Positions 23,336 to 33,004 of a stretch of 49,153 nt of DNA are shown here, piece by piece. Position 1 is the first letter of the stretch. Every line of letters begins with the position of its first letter. Below the pieces are notes generated by a model. It was not told the origin of the DNA. It did no database searches and saw nothing but the letters and a program-made list of their open reading frames with translations. The position numbers and the translations under genes are program-made. The DNA is taken from positions 1-49,153 of the forward strand of contig JBGVLV010000015.1 of assembly GCA_045124465.1 (NCBI GenBank), read 5' to 3'. This stretch comes from Scatosoma sp045124465 (lineage in GTDB: Bacteria > Bacillota > Clostridia > Christensenellales > Borkfalkiaceae).

Positions 23336-26300
23336 ATGAAAAGATCCATCAAACGTATTTTATGCGGCGCGCTGTCGTTGACCCTTGCGTCTACGCTCGC
23401 CGTTGAACACGCTTTGCGAATGACAGCGGAAACGCTCACGGCGACGACTTCCGCCTCGGCGGCGTTTAAAAACGTTACGGGCGAGTTCGACACGACCGCG
23501 CTCCGCGAACAGAATTTCAACGATTCCGTTATGCAAACGGAAACGACTCCGACCTACGAGACCCGTACGGTCGTCGTATCTTTGAAAAGCGGCGATCTCG
23601 TCGACGCGGCGAACGCCGACGGCGAACCCGTTTCTTCGTACATAAACACTTGGTCGGGGCAAATGGCGGCGGATAAGATCCGCAGTCAGCAAGACGATTT
23701 TTTGAGCAAGCTTACGCAAACGGGGATTCCCTACAAACTCGAACAGCGTTACGACGCCGTTTTGAACGGCGTTGCGATCGAGGTCAACACCAAGCACGTT
23801 TCCACGATCAAGCAGCTTGCGAACGTAGACAGCGTAGTCATCACGACGAGCTACGCCGTACCCGAATCGACGGAGACGGGTTCTTCCGCGTCCGATATTA
23901 CCAACGCGACGAGCGTTTATGCGACGGGTATTTACGACACGTCCGCGTATACGGAAAAATACGGCAAAGGCTCGGTCGTGGCGATCCTCGACACCGGTCT
24001 CGATTACACGCACGAGGCGTTCCAAAACGATCCCGCAAGCCCGACTTGGAGCAAAGATTACGTAGAAAAGCTTTTGGAAGAATATAATCTTACGGCGGAG
24101 GGGAAAGCGGGAACGCTGGATATCAACGACGTATACGTGAGTTCGAAAGTGCCGTTCGCATTCGACTATGCGGACGACGACGCGGACGTATATCCTTCCT
24201 ATTCCAACCACGGCACGCACGTTGCGGGTATCATCGGCGGTTACAACGAGGACGGGTACACGGACAAGGACGGCAACGCGATCGACGATACGGCGTTCTG
24301 CGGGGTAGTGCCCGACGCGCAGTTGGTCATTTGTAAGGTATTCACGGACGATCTCGACGACGAAGAACTCGGCGGCGCGGAGGCGGAGAACATCATCGCC
24401 GCGCTCGACGATTGCGTAACGATCGGCGTAGACGTCATCAATATGTCTTTGGGTACTTCCTGCGGGTTCACGACCACCGACGACGGCGACGAGGAGGGCG
24501 ACCTGCTCAACGAAGTTTACGAAAAGATAAAGAAAGCGGGCATCAGCCTTGTCTGCGCGGCAAGTAACGATTACAGCGCGGGCTACGGCGGCGTATACGG
24601 TACCAACCTCACGAGCAATCCCGATTCGGGTACGGTAGGTTCGCCGTCTACGTTCTCGGCGTCTTTGTCGGTCGCGAGTATCAGCGGTCAGAAATCGCCG
24701 TATATGAAAGCGACGGACGAGGACGGCAACGAGATCGCGGCGTTCTACGAAGAGGCGCGCGACGAGAACGGCAACCCCTACGACTTTGCGGAACAATTAT
24801 TAGGCACGGCGACTTCGGGCGAGTTCAATCTCGTCGTGATCCCGAACACGGGTCGTGCGGGCGACTATACGACGAAAACGCAGAATCTGCTCAAAGGCGA
24901 CAAGGACATCGCGCTCGTAAAGCGCGGCGACAACACCTTCCAAGAGAAAGTGGAGATCGCGAAACAGATGGGCGCGGAGGCGATCATCGTCTACAACAAC
25001 GTTGCGGGCATTATCCGTATGAACCTCGGCGAGATCGAGAAAGAGGACCGTATTCCCGCGGTGTCCATCGATATGGACGCGGGCGAGGCGCTCAAAGAGG
25101 CTGCGGGCGGTATCAATAAAAACTATCCCATCACCATCGACAGAACGTACGAGGCGGGTCCGTTTATGAGCGAGTTCTCCTCTTGGGGACCTACGCACGA
25201 TCTTAAACTCAAACCCGAAATCACCGCGCACGGCGGCGAGATAACTTCGACCGTTCCCGGCGGTTACGGCGAACAGAGCGGTACTTCGATGGCGTCGCCG
25301 AATATGGCGGGCGTTATGGCGCTCATCAGAAATTATATCGAGAGCGACGATACTTTGTCCGCGCTCGTAGCGGGTTCGAACGGCAGCGCGGACCCCGTAA
25401 AGGTCAACCGTCTTGCGAACCAGCTGATCATGAGTACGGCGACGACGGTGCGCGATCAGGGCGGCAGGGTATATTCGCCCAGAAAGCAAGGCGCGGGGCT
25501 TGGCAGCTTGGAAAACGTGATCGACAAGACGAGCGCGTATCTGTCCGTTAATAACGCGGACAACGACTACCGTCCCAAGCTCGAACTCGGCGACGATCCC
25601 GACAAGGACGGCGTTTACGTGATGTCTTTCCAAGTGCATAACTTCGGGTCGAGCGATCTTACGTTCGAGAAAAAGCTGATCTGCCTTACCGAAACGATCG
25701 CGAAAGACGGGCTTGCGGTAGCGGAAAAATCGTATACGCTTTCTCCCGACACCGAAAGTTGGTCGGTTGAGGGCGGCGGTACGTATGATAACGGGATCGT
25801 CACCGTCAACGCGGGATCTTCCGCGACGATCAACGTGCGCGTGGTGCTTTCGAAGAGCGACAGAGAGTATCTCGATCAGTTCGAGAACGGTATGTACGTG
25901 GAAGGGTTCTTGCAGCTTATTTCCAAGGACAACGGCGATCAATGCGATCTGAGCCTGCCCTATCTCGCGTTCTACGGGGACTGGGAGAGCGCGCCTATGC
26001 TCGACTACACGGCGTACGAGATCGCGGCGTCCGAACAGGATTCCTCCGTACTCGACGCGAACAAGCTGAAAGCGAGCGTATGGGCTACGCAGGCGTATAC
26101 GAGCTATTATAACGAAAAATACATTCTGCCGATGGGCAGTTACGTATACCTCGTCGCGGACGACGACGATCCCGTGTATACGAACATGGACTATTGCGCG
26201 GTGTCGCGGTACAACATTTACGACCCCGACAACGAGGACGAGAACTACCTGACCTCGACGGCGATCAAAGCGGTGTATGCGGGTCTGCTCCGTAACGCGC

Positions 26301-29300
26301 GCGTGGTCAAATATAAACTCTACGACGTGAACACGGGCGAGCTTATCCTTGAAGAGGAGTGCAACCGCGTCGGTAAAGCGTACGCGGGCGGCGGCTCGGC
26401 TGTTCCCGCGAACGTACAGCTCGATCTTTCGCCTGAGGCGGAAGGTCTGATGGCGAACGGTCAGTACCGTATGGATCTCGAATTCTATATGAACGATCCC
26501 GACGTGTATACGGCTTACGAGGGCGAGGGCGTAGATCGGGATAACTCGATGGATACGTTCACGTTCACGTTCACGGTAGACTACGAGGCGCCCGTGCTCG
26601 AAGACGTGCGCGTGCGGTACTACGATTATAAAGACGGCACGAAAGAGAAACAGAAGATCTATCTGGACATCGACGTATACGACAACAACTACGCGCAAGC
26701 GGTGATGCTTTGCTATCCCACGCTGAACGCGGAGGGCGAAACGGTGTTACAGCTCGTGACGGAATATCCCACGCCCGTGCGTAACCCGAACAAGAACGGT
26801 ACGACGACGGTCACGATCGAAATTACGGATATTTACGAAGAATACGGCGAACAGTTGTATTTGCAGATAGACGACTACGCGCTCAACAGCTGTCTGTATC
26901 AGATCAATCTCACTTCCGCGCAGTCGGGACTTCTGCCCGAAAACGGCGAGTTCGAGCTTGCGGATGGCGAGGACGAGATCACGCTCGGCATTTACGAAAC
27001 GCATAAAGTTTCGCTCGTCTACGAAGGCGACGCGAACCTTTCCAACTTCGGTTGGACTTCCGTCAACCCCACGGTCGCGGCGGTGAAAAACGGCGAGATC
27101 GTCGGTTTGAAAACGGGTACGACGACCATCAAGGTACACGACCGCAACCAGAACGTGCGGACGATCAAAGTTACCGTCACGGACGAAACGGCGCGGCTTG
27201 CCACCGTTCCCTCGCTGTCCTTTAACGTGATCAAGACGAGTACCGAATCGCTTGCGAAAGCGACGGGCGTGGTCGAGGTCAACGCGGGCGAGGAGTTCCA
27301 GCTCGAAATTTCCCCCGATCCTTGGTATCACCCGATGACGGGTCTGACCTTCGTTTGGGAGTCCAAGAACGAGGCGGTCGCGACCGTCGATCAGGAGGGC
27401 AACGTCAAGACCCTGAAAAAGGGTACGGCGGTCATTACGGCGAAAGTATACCGCAACGGCAAGGCGACGAGTTATTCGTGCAGCGTTACGCTCCGCGTAC
27501 CCGACGAGTTCGACGTGAGCAGTTATTCGCTCAACGACTATCACGGCGTCGGCTATAACGAGGAGATCGATATAGACGGCGACGGCACGGCGGAAAAGGT
27601 ACTCGTTCTGCCCACCGACCTCAATATTATGTATATCGGCGAGGACGCGTTCAAGGATAACGACAATATCGAATATATCGTCATTCCTTCGTCCGTGACC
27701 GAGATCAAGGAAAGCGCGTTCGAAAACTGTTCCGCGCTCAAAGGCGTGTACTTCGTTTCGGTCAACCACCGCGTGACGGAGGCGGGAGAGGACTCGTCCA
27801 TCGACTGGTCCGACCTGTCTTTGGTCAATAAGAAAGCGTTCTACAACTGTTCCAACCTCGAAACGGTGGATCTGGCGAACGTGAAAACGATCACGATCGC
27901 GCACCAGACGTTTGCGGATTGCGTTTCGCTCAAAACGGTGATCGACTGGCAGAGTATCGGTACGATGCACCACTACGCGTTCGCGAACTGCGTATCGCTC
28001 GAAGAAGTAGAGCTGGACGGCTTGTTCGTCGCGGGCAACTACGTATTCCAAGGCTGTACGGGTATCACGAAGATCACCACGGGTAAATTCACCGCGATCG
28101 GCAACTATATGTTCGACGGTTGCACGGGACTTACCGAAGTCGAATTGCACGGCGCGCGTATCGGCAACGGCGCGTTCCGCAACTGCGTGAATTTGGCGAG
28201 CGTTACGTTTAAGTCGCCCGAGAACGTCGAACACGAGTTCGAAATAGGCGCGTACGCGTTCGAAAATTGCGGCAGTCGGCTTGAAAGCGGAAACCTTACG
28301 GTAACGCTCGGCGACGAAAAGATCCGCGTACTCGGCAGTTACGCGTTCAAAGGCTCCTCCCTTGCGTCGTTCGAAATGAATATGAGCGCGCTCGAAGTGC
28401 TCGGCACGAACCCGTTCGAGGATACGAACCTTACGGCGTTGACGATCGACGACGATTTCGATATGTCCAAACTTGTTCTGAGCGGTATTCCGTTCGAGGG
28501 CATAACGTTGAAAATCGCCGACAGCTGTCAGTCGTATGTTGAATATTCTAATCTTATTATTAGAAACGGAACCGAGCTTGTTTACGTGAACCCGGCTTGG
28601 CAGCCGGCTTGGCAGGACGAACAGATTTATGACAATTTTGTAAGTATCGGCGCGTATGCGTTTGCGGGAAATAAGACGGTCAAACAGGTAGTCTTTAATA
28701 ATGCGACGGAGATCGGCGAAGGCGCGTTTGAAAATTCGGCTGTACAGCAAGTAACCCTCGGCGAGGTCAAGGATATTCCCGCATATGCGTTCCGTAATTC
28801 CAAGATCACGGAGATAAATCTGCTTTCCGTCGAAACGATCGGCGACTATGCGTTCGCGGGTTCGCCTATCAAGACGGTCGTCGTGGGCGACAGATTGTCC
28901 TCGCTCGGCAAGGGCGCGTTCCAGGGCTGTAAAGCGTTGCAGAATATCGATCTCATGTTCGCGGCGGACGGGGACGGATCGGTCGGGAGCTTTGCATTTG
29001 CGGAGTGTATCAATCTCAGATCCGTTATGTTGTACCGCGTTAAGACGGTGGGCGACTACGTATTCTACGGCGCGAGCGCGTTGAACGACGCGAATATCAT
29101 AGCCGAAACGGAAACGTTGAGCTTGGGCAGCTGGTTGTTTGCGGGTACGCCCGTGAAAAACGTTTCGCTCGGCGGCGCGAAAGTGATCGGCGAGGGAACG
29201 TTCTACGACTGTGCGGAGCTTGGCAATATCAGTCTTGGCGAGGTCGAAGTGATCGGCGACTATGCGTTCGCGGGCTGTTCGAGCCTGACGAGACTTACGC

Positions 29301-30970
29301 TCGACAGCGTCAAGACGATCGGCGACTATGCGTTCTACGGTTGCGAGCGTTTGAGCATTGCGGTATTGCCCATTGAAAATACGGCGAATACGGCGAGCGC
29401 GGACGAAGATAAGTTGATCGTCGGCGCGGGCGCGTTTGCGGATTGCACGAGCCTGCAATATATCAATCTCGAACACGTAGACGAGATCGGCTCGCTCGCG
29501 TTTATGAATACGAAACTGCAACTGGTAAGTATCGACGACGCGCAGAAGATCGGCGACGGCGCGTTCGCGGGTATCACGACGTTAAAGACGATACAGATCG
29601 GCGACAAGAACGAGAACGAGAATTTCGTCGTCATCGGAAACGTGCTGTATCGGTATATCGATAAAGACGAGGGTACGTATGCGCTCGTATGCTATCCGAG
29701 CGGTTTGGACGCGGCGATTGTAACGGTCAAGACCGAGGACAAAGACGGCAAGACGACGACTGCGACCAAGCGCGTTTACGAGATCGAAGAGGGAACTCTG
29801 CTCGTTCAGGCGTACGCGTTCTTCGGCTTGAAATCGGGCGCGGTCGACGAAGTAGTCGTTCCGTACTGCGTCAAGACGATCGGCGACGCGGCGTTCTATG
29901 CGAGCGACATACTCGAATATACGTTCGAAAGTATCCAAGCGCCCACGCTCGAAACCTCCTATCGCGACGAAGTTGCGACGACGATCGAGAATATGGCGAC
30001 GGAGAATACGGCGGCGTATTACAGAGGTTACTACTATACGAACTTCCAGACCTATTTCTATCTGTTCACGAAATACGGTACGGAAACGAGTGAACTCGTG
30101 CTCAACTATCCCGAAAACGGTAAAGGCTACGACAACTACCTTTACAAGACGTATTTCGGCGTACGTAACACCACGGGTATCCATATCACGGACGAGACCC
30201 GCGCTTGCCGCGAGGCGATCGAGGCAATGTACGACGCGGAAACGGTGAAAGGCTGGTCGAGCCTGACCGTCAACGCGGCAAACACGGCGATGGTGACGGA
30301 GTTCGCGGAAGTCGTAAAGAGCGCGCACGCGAAATATAATAATATCGCGAAAGATACCGCGCAGCTCGCGCTCCTCGGCGAGGACAACGCGCAAAAGCTT
30401 TCGGACGTGGAGGCGGCGCTCCGTACGGTGAAGAAACGTTTCAACATCGCGGTCAACCTCAGTTCCGCGGAAGTGTCGGCTGCGAGTAAGCACAGAGCGG
30501 AATACGCGGTCGGCGAAACGTTCGATATGACGGGGATCGTGGTCGAGCTTACCTACGACGACTATTCCACGGAGATCGCGGATACTTCCAAGCTCACGCT
30601 CGTCAGCACGCAAACGCTGTCCCTGCTCGACAACTACGTAGAGATCGTGTACCAAAACGGCGAAGTCAAACAGAGCGCGTACGTGATGATAACGGTCCTC
30701 GAAACGCTGCCGACGACGGCGGACGAAAACGAGGGCGGCGGCGTGTCCCTCGGCGTTCTGCTCGGCGTAGTGGGCGCGACGGTCGTCGTGTTCGGGTTCG
30801 TGACCCTCGATATATTCCTTCGCAAACGCCGTAAAGCGCAAGCGGCGGCAGGCGCGGAAGAGGTCGAAGAGAGCGTGGAAACGCCCGTAGAAACGACGGA
30901 AACGGTCGAGACGGACGGATACGCGGGAACGGTCGAAAAGAGCGAAGAAACGGACGAAAAAGACGAATAA
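23336..30970 (+). CDS. Giant cell-surface subtilisin-like protease with BspA-type LRRs
   Basis: 2544 residues from ATG 23336 (AGAAGGAG upstream); an in-frame extension to 23228 is rejected. Order: signal peptide; propeptide (about 60-200); S8 domain with Asp 219 (VVAILDTGLDYTHEAF), His 295 (SNHGTHVAGIIGG) and Ser 651 (SGTSMASPNMAGVMAL); a PA insert (about 497-592); an Fn3-like region as in C5a-type peptidases; two Big_2 Ig-like domains (about 1225-1395); about 20 BspA-type LRR_5 repeats (about 1430-2190, IGDYAFAGCSSLTRL type); a helical segment; a further Ig-like domain (about 2385-2455, VGETFDMTGIVVELTYDD); a membrane helix (about 2475-2497) with LRKRRK stop; an acidic tail. There is no LPXTG. 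It probably cuts host or matrix proteins or matures surface fibres; the catalytic triad is intact. Confidence 0.88.
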   Translation: MKRSIKRILCGALSLTLASTLAVEHALRMTAETLTATTSASAAFKNVTGEFDTTALREQNFNDSVMQTETTPTYETRTVVVSLKSGDLVDAANADGEPVSSYINTWSGQMAADKIRSQQDDFLSKLTQTGIPYKLEQRYDAVLNGVAIEVNTKHVSTIKQLANVDSVVITTSYAVPESTETGSSASDITNATSVYATGIYDTSAYTEKYGKGSVVAILDTGLDYTHEAFQNDPASPTWSKDYVEKLLEEYNLTAEGKAGTLDINDVYVSSKVPFAFDYADDDADVYPSYSNHGTHVAGIIGGYNEDGYTDKDGNAIDDTAFCGVVPDAQLVICKVFTDDLDDEELGGAEAENIIAALDDCVTIGVDVINMSLGTSCGFTTTDDGDEEGDLLNEVYEKIKKAGISLVCAASNDYSAGYGGVYGTNLTSNPDSGTVGSPSTFSASLSVASISGQKSPYMKATDEDGNEIAAFYEEARDENGNPYDFAEQLLGTATSGEFNLVVIPNTGRAGDYTTKTQNLLKGDKDIALVKRGDNTFQEKVEIAKQMGAEAIIVYNNVAGIIRMNLGEIEKEDRIPAVSIDMDAGEALKEAAGGINKNYPITIDRTYEAGPFMSEFSSWGPTHDLKLKPEITAHGGEITSTVPGGYGEQSGTSMASPNMAGVMALIRNYIESDDTLSALVAGSNGSADPVKVNRLANQLIMSTATTVRDQGGRVYSPRKQGAGLGSLENVIDKTSAYLSVNNADNDYRPKLELGDDPDKDGVYVMSFQVHNFGSSDLTFEKKLICLTETIAKDGLAVAEKSYTLSPDTESWSVEGGGTYDNGIVTVNAGSSATINVRVVLSKSDREYLDQFENGMYVEGFLQLISKDNGDQCDLSLPYLAFYGDWESAPMLDYTAYEIAASEQDSSVLDANKLKASVWATQAYTSYYNEKYILPMGSYVYLVADDDDPVYTNMDYCAVSRYNIYDPDNEDENYLTSTAIKAVYAGLLRNARVVKYKLYDVNTGELILEEECNRVGKAYAGGGSAVPANVQLDLSPEAEGLMANGQYRMDLEFYMNDPDVYTAYEGEGVDRDNSMDTFTFTFTVDYEAPVLEDVRVRYYDYKDGTKEKQKIYLDIDVYDNNYAQAVMLCYPTLNAEGETVLQLVTEYPTPVRNPNKNGTTTVTIEITDIYEEYGEQLYLQIDDYALNSCLYQINLTSAQSGLLPENGEFELADGEDEITLGIYETHKVSLVYEGDANLSNFGWTSVNPTVAAVKNGEIVGLKTGTTTIKVHDRNQNVRTIKVTVTDETARLATVPSLSFNVIKTSTESLAKATGVVEVNAGEEFQLEISPDPWYHPMTGLTFVWESKNEAVATVDQEGNVKTLKKGTAVITAKVYRNGKATSYSCSVTLRVPDEFDVSSYSLNDYHGVGYNEEIDIDGDGTAEKVLVLPTDLNIMYIGEDAFKDNDNIEYIVIPSSVTEIKESAFENCSALKGVYFVSVNHRVTEAGEDSSIDWSDLSLVNKKAFYNCSNLETVDLANVKTITIAHQTFADCVSLKTVIDWQSIGTMHHYAFANCVSLEEVELDGLFVAGNYVFQGCTGITKITTGKFTAIGNYMFDGCTGLTEVELHGARIGNGAFRNCVNLASVTFKSPENVEHEFEIGAYAFENCGSRLESGNLTVTLGDEKIRVLGSYAFKGSSLASFEMNMSALEVLGTNPFEDTNLTALTIDDDFDMSKLVLSGIPFEGITLKIADSCQSYVEYSNLIIRNGTELVYVNPAWQPAWQDEQIYDNFVSIGAYAFAGNKTVKQVVFNNATEIGEGAFENSAVQQVTLGEVKDIPAYAFRNSKITEINLLSVETIGDYAFAGSPIKTVVVGDRLSSLGKGAFQGCKALQNIDLMFAADGDGSVGSFAFAECINLRSVMLYRVKTVGDYVFYGASALNDANIIAETETLSLGSWLFAGTPVKNVSLGGAKVIGEGTFYDCAELGNISLGEVEVIGDYAFAGCSSLTRLTLDSVKTIGDYAFYGCERLSIAVLPIENTANTASADEDKLIVGAGAFADCTSLQYINLEHVDEIGSLAFMNTKLQLVSIDDAQKIGDGAFAGITTLKTIQIGDKNENENFVVIGNVLYRYIDKDEGTYALVCYPSGLDAAIVTVKTEDKDGKTTTATKRVYEIEEGTLLVQAYAFFGLKSGAVDEVVVPYCVKTIGDAAFYASDILEYTFESIQAPTLETSYRDEVATTIENMATENTAAYYRGYYYTNFQTYFYLFTKYGTETSELVLNYPENGKGYDNYLYKTYFGVRNTTGIHITDETRACREAIEAMYDAETVKGWSSLTVNAANTAMVTEFAEVVKSAHAKYNNIAKDTAQLALLGEDNAQKLSDVEAALRTVKKRFNIAVNLSSAEVSAASKHRAEYAVGETFDMTGIVVELTYDDYSTEIADTSKLTLVSTQTLSLLDNYVEIVYQNGEVKQSAYVMITVLETLPTTADENEGGGVSLGVLLGVVGATVVVFGFVTLDIFLRKRRKAQAAAGAEEVEESVETPVETTETVETDGYAGTVEKSEETDEKDE

Positions 30971-30980
30971 GAGAACGCGG

Positions 30981-31006
30981 CGCGCCCGCCGTAAGGGGCG
31001 GGCGCG
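30981..31006 (+). other. Strong GC hairpin without T tract
   Basis: CGCGCCCGCC (30981-30990) pairs fully with GGCGGGCGCG (30997-31006). It lies between the subtilase and the zinc-ribbon gene. Probably a message stabiliser or attenuator; no T run follows. Confidence 0.6.
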
Positions 31007-31072
31007 AACGCAAAAAACAAGACGAGAAGTCGAAAGACTGAAAATAGAAAACGTAAAAAGGAAGGAAATATT

Positions 31073-31537
31073 ATGAAAGCAAAGAAAAACAATGCTCCCG
31101 CACAAGAACCCGTAGTGGCTATGCCCGTAAATACGCAACAGGAATGGGTCATCAACTGTAACAGATGCGGCGCGGCGCTCAACGTGAAGAACGACGGCAA
31201 CGCGTATATTTGTCCCGTTTGCAATACGTTGTTCCGTATCCATACGGGTACGCGTATCGTAAAAGACCTTTCGCAAAAGGAAAAGCAGGTCCATCTTACG
31301 CTCACCGAAAAAGCGGTCAACCTTATCGTGGAAAACGAGGAAAAGGCGCAACGCAAAGCGGCGAAGAAAAAGAGAAAACCCTCGCTCCGCCGTCAGAAGA
31401 AGGCGCGCAAGAAGTTGCAACGCGCTTTGGAAACGGTGATGGCGCAAAATATCCGTTTGAGCGAATACGAAGAGGGCGACGTGCTCCTTGTCGATCTCGA
31501 CGACGAGGGCTTGGTCGTAAAGAAACCGCAGGCGTAA
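31073..31537 (+). CDS. Small zinc-ribbon, highly basic protein
   Basis: 154 residues. A zinc ribbon CNRCGAALNVKNDGNAYICP (Cys pairs at CNRC and CPVC) lies near residues 28-53. A strongly basic stretch follows (RKAAKKKRKPSLRRQKKARK, about residues 95-120), suggesting contact with nucleic acid. The acidic end is EEGDVLLVDLDDEGLV. No membrane segment. I do not recognise a named family. The ribosome site AAGGAAGG is good. Its own promoter is not clear, so it may be read from the subtilase gene. Confidence 0.75.
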   Translation: MKAKKNNAPAQEPVVAMPVNTQQEWVINCNRCGAALNVKNDGNAYICPVCNTLFRIHTGTRIVKDLSQKEKQVHLTLTEKAVNLIVENEEKAQRKAAKKKRKPSLRRQKKARKKLQRALETVMAQNIRLSEYEEGDVLLVDLDDEGLVVKKPQA

Positions 31538-31582
31538 CCTGCGGAAACGCTCGAAAAAATAACCTTCTGAAAAGCAAAAGAA

Positions 31583-31612
31583 AACGCCGCCGATCCTTCG
31601 GCGGCGTTTGGG
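31583..31612 (+). terminator. Terminator between converging genes
   Basis: AACGCCGCCGA (31583-31593) with TCGGCGGCGTT (31598-31608), 4-nt loop; A's on the 5' side serve as a T tract for mnmA on the minus strand. Confidence 0.75.
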
Positions 31613-31632
31613 CTTATACGCTCGTTTGGATA

Positions 31633-32718
31633 TTAGTATTCCGCGCTTTCGATCACGCCGCCGCCAAGACAGTTCTCCCCGTCGTAGAGTACGGCGTACT
31701 GACCTTCCGTCACCGCGCGTTGCGGTTCGGCGAATTCGATATGCAGTCCGCCGTCGTCGTTTATGCGTACGGCTACGTCCTGATCGGGCTGACGGTAGCG
31801 GAATTTCGCTTTGCAGAGAAATTCGCGGCTTTGCGGTTTGCTCGGTATCCAGTTAAAGCCGGACACTTCGCAGGACTTGGAATAAAGGGGTGATTCGTCG
31901 CCGTGGGAAACGTAGAGAACGTTGTTTTGCAGATCCTTGCGTACGACGAACCATCTCCCGCCCTCGTCGTCGCCTTTGATACCGCCGAGGTCAAGCCCCC
32001 GTCTTTGACCGAGGGTGTAATACATCAAGCCCGAATGTTCGCCCACTTGTTTGCCCGAAAGGTCGAGGATCTTGCCCTTTTGGGCGGGGAGGTAGGTGGA
32101 GAGGAATTTGCGGAAATTGCGTTCGCCGATGAAACAGATACCCGTACTGTCCTTTTTCTTGGCGGTGGCAAGCCCGTATTCGAGCGCGATCTTGCGGATC
32201 TCGGGCTTTTCCATATCCTGTAACGGGAACAATACGTCGGAAAGCTGCGACTGCGAAAGCTGGTTTAAAAAGTAGGTCTGATCCTTGTTCTGATCCTTGG
32301 CTTTTTGGAGATAGTGAACGCCGTTTCGGTGTTCGATCTTGCAATAATGTCCCGTAGCGATATAGTCCGCGCCCAACCTTTTCGCCTCTTGGAGAAAGGG
32401 ACCGAACTTGATCTCGCGGTTGCAAAGCACGTCGGGGTTGGGGGTCCTGCCCGCCTTGTATTCGGCGAGGAAGTAAGAGAATACGCGGTCGAGGTATTCT
32501 TTTGCGAAATTGACGGTATAATAGGGAATGTCGAGTACGGCGGCGACGCGGCGTACGTCCGCGAAATCCTCTTCGGCGGTACAGCAACCGTTTTCGTCGT
32601 TTTCTTCCCAGTTGAGCATATAAAGACCGATAACGTTGTAACCCTGTTGTTTGAGAAGTAGCGCGGCGACCGAGCTGTCCACGCCGCCGCTCATACCGAC
32701 AACGACCGTTTTCGACAT
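31633..32718 (-). CDS. mnmA: tRNA-specific 2-thiouridylase MnmA
   Basis: 361 residues from ATG 32718 (MSKTVVVGMSGGVDSSVAAL), with GGGAGG before it; a longer frame reaches into tRNA-Arg and is rejected. PP-loop SGGVDSS binds ATP. Catalytic cysteines lie in NPDVLCNREIKFGPF and DSTGICFIGERNFRKF. The C-terminal beta domain is complete. It places sulfur on U34 of tRNA-Lys/Glu/Gln. The partner cysteine desulfurase is not in the window. Single gene, convergent with the zinc-ribbon gene. Confidence 0.95.
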   Translation of the reverse strand: MSKTVVVGMSGGVDSSVAALLLKQQGYNVIGLYMLNWEENDENGCCTAEEDFADVRRVAAVLDIPYYTVNFAKEYLDRVFSYFLAEYKAGRTPNPDVLCNREIKFGPFLQEAKRLGADYIATGHYCKIEHRNGVHYLQKAKDQNKDQTYFLNQLSQSQLSDVLFPLQDMEKPEIRKIALEYGLATAKKKDSTGICFIGERNFRKFLSTYLPAQKGKILDLSGKQVGEHSGLMYYTLGQRRGLDLGGIKGDDEGGRWFVVRKDLQNNVLYVSHGDESPLYSKSCEVSGFNWIPSKPQSREFLCKAKFRYRQPDQDVAVRINDDGGLHIEFAEPQRAVTEGQYAVLYDGENCLGGGVIESAEY

Positions 32719-32772
32719 AGGAAAACCTCCCAAGTAAAAAAATTTTAAAAATTTTTTCGTGAATTTGGAAAT

Positions 32773-32781
32773 ATTATACCA
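32773..32781 (-). promoter_or_regulatory. Extended -10 promoter of mnmA
   Basis: Minus-strand TGG-TATAAT with the hexamer at 32773-32778; the -35 region is poor, so the TG extension probably matters. Confidence 0.55.
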
Positions 32782-32842
32782 TAAACGCTTGCAAAAAGGA
32801 AGTAAAAAATAGTAAAATATAAGTGCTTTTTGAAAAAGATGC

Positions 32843-32919
32843 GTACTCGTAGTGTAATTGGATAACATTACGGCCTCCGACGCCGTCGAGTCTGGGTTCG
32901 AACCCCAGCGGGTACACCA
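32843..32919 (+). tRNA. tRNA-Arg (anticodon CCG)
   Basis: 77 nt with encoded CCA. Acceptor GTACTCG/CGGGTAC (one G-U), anticodon stem ACGGC/GCCGT around loop CTCCGAC (anticodon CCG, reading CGG), T-arm CTGGG-TTCGAAC-CCCAG. It is the insertion neighbour of the mobile island, whose left end starts 12 nt after the CCA. Confidence 0.93.
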
Positions 32920-32931
32920 AAACACCCCCTT
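32900..32931 (+). repeat. Left copy of a 32-bp direct repeat (tRNA 3' end plus terminator arm)
   Basis: The 32 bases from GAACCCCAGC (in the T-arm) to ACACCCCCTT are identical to 40975-41006. Here the terminator's second arm has been replaced by island DNA (AGGGTGTG). Confidence 0.9.
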
Positions 32932-32953
32932 AGGGTGTGTTCAATAGAGATTT
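32910..32953. other. attL of the island
   Basis: Host half ends in CGGGTACACCAAAACACCCC (32909-32928), then C and core TT (32930-32931), then island half starting AGGGTGTGTTCAATAGAG. The CTT is shared with attR. Confidence 0.6.
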
Positions 32954-32963
32954 TTCTCTTATG

Positions 32964-33003
32964 GGAAGTGGTACGGCATAAAGCCGTGCCACTTCCTTTT
33001 TCT
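32964..33003 (+). terminator. Inward-facing terminator at the left island end
   Basis: GGAAGTGGTACGGC (32964-32977) pairs with GCCGTGCCACTTCC (32983-32996), one U-G, followed by a T-rich tail on the plus strand. It would stop transcription entering from tRNA-Arg, whose own terminator was split. Confidence 0.75.
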
Positions 33004-33004
33004 T

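Noticed and set aside
26747..29521. 924-codon open frame antisense to the subtilase LRR region
   Set aside because: Mirror of the repetitive LRR codons; no family match, no ribosome site.
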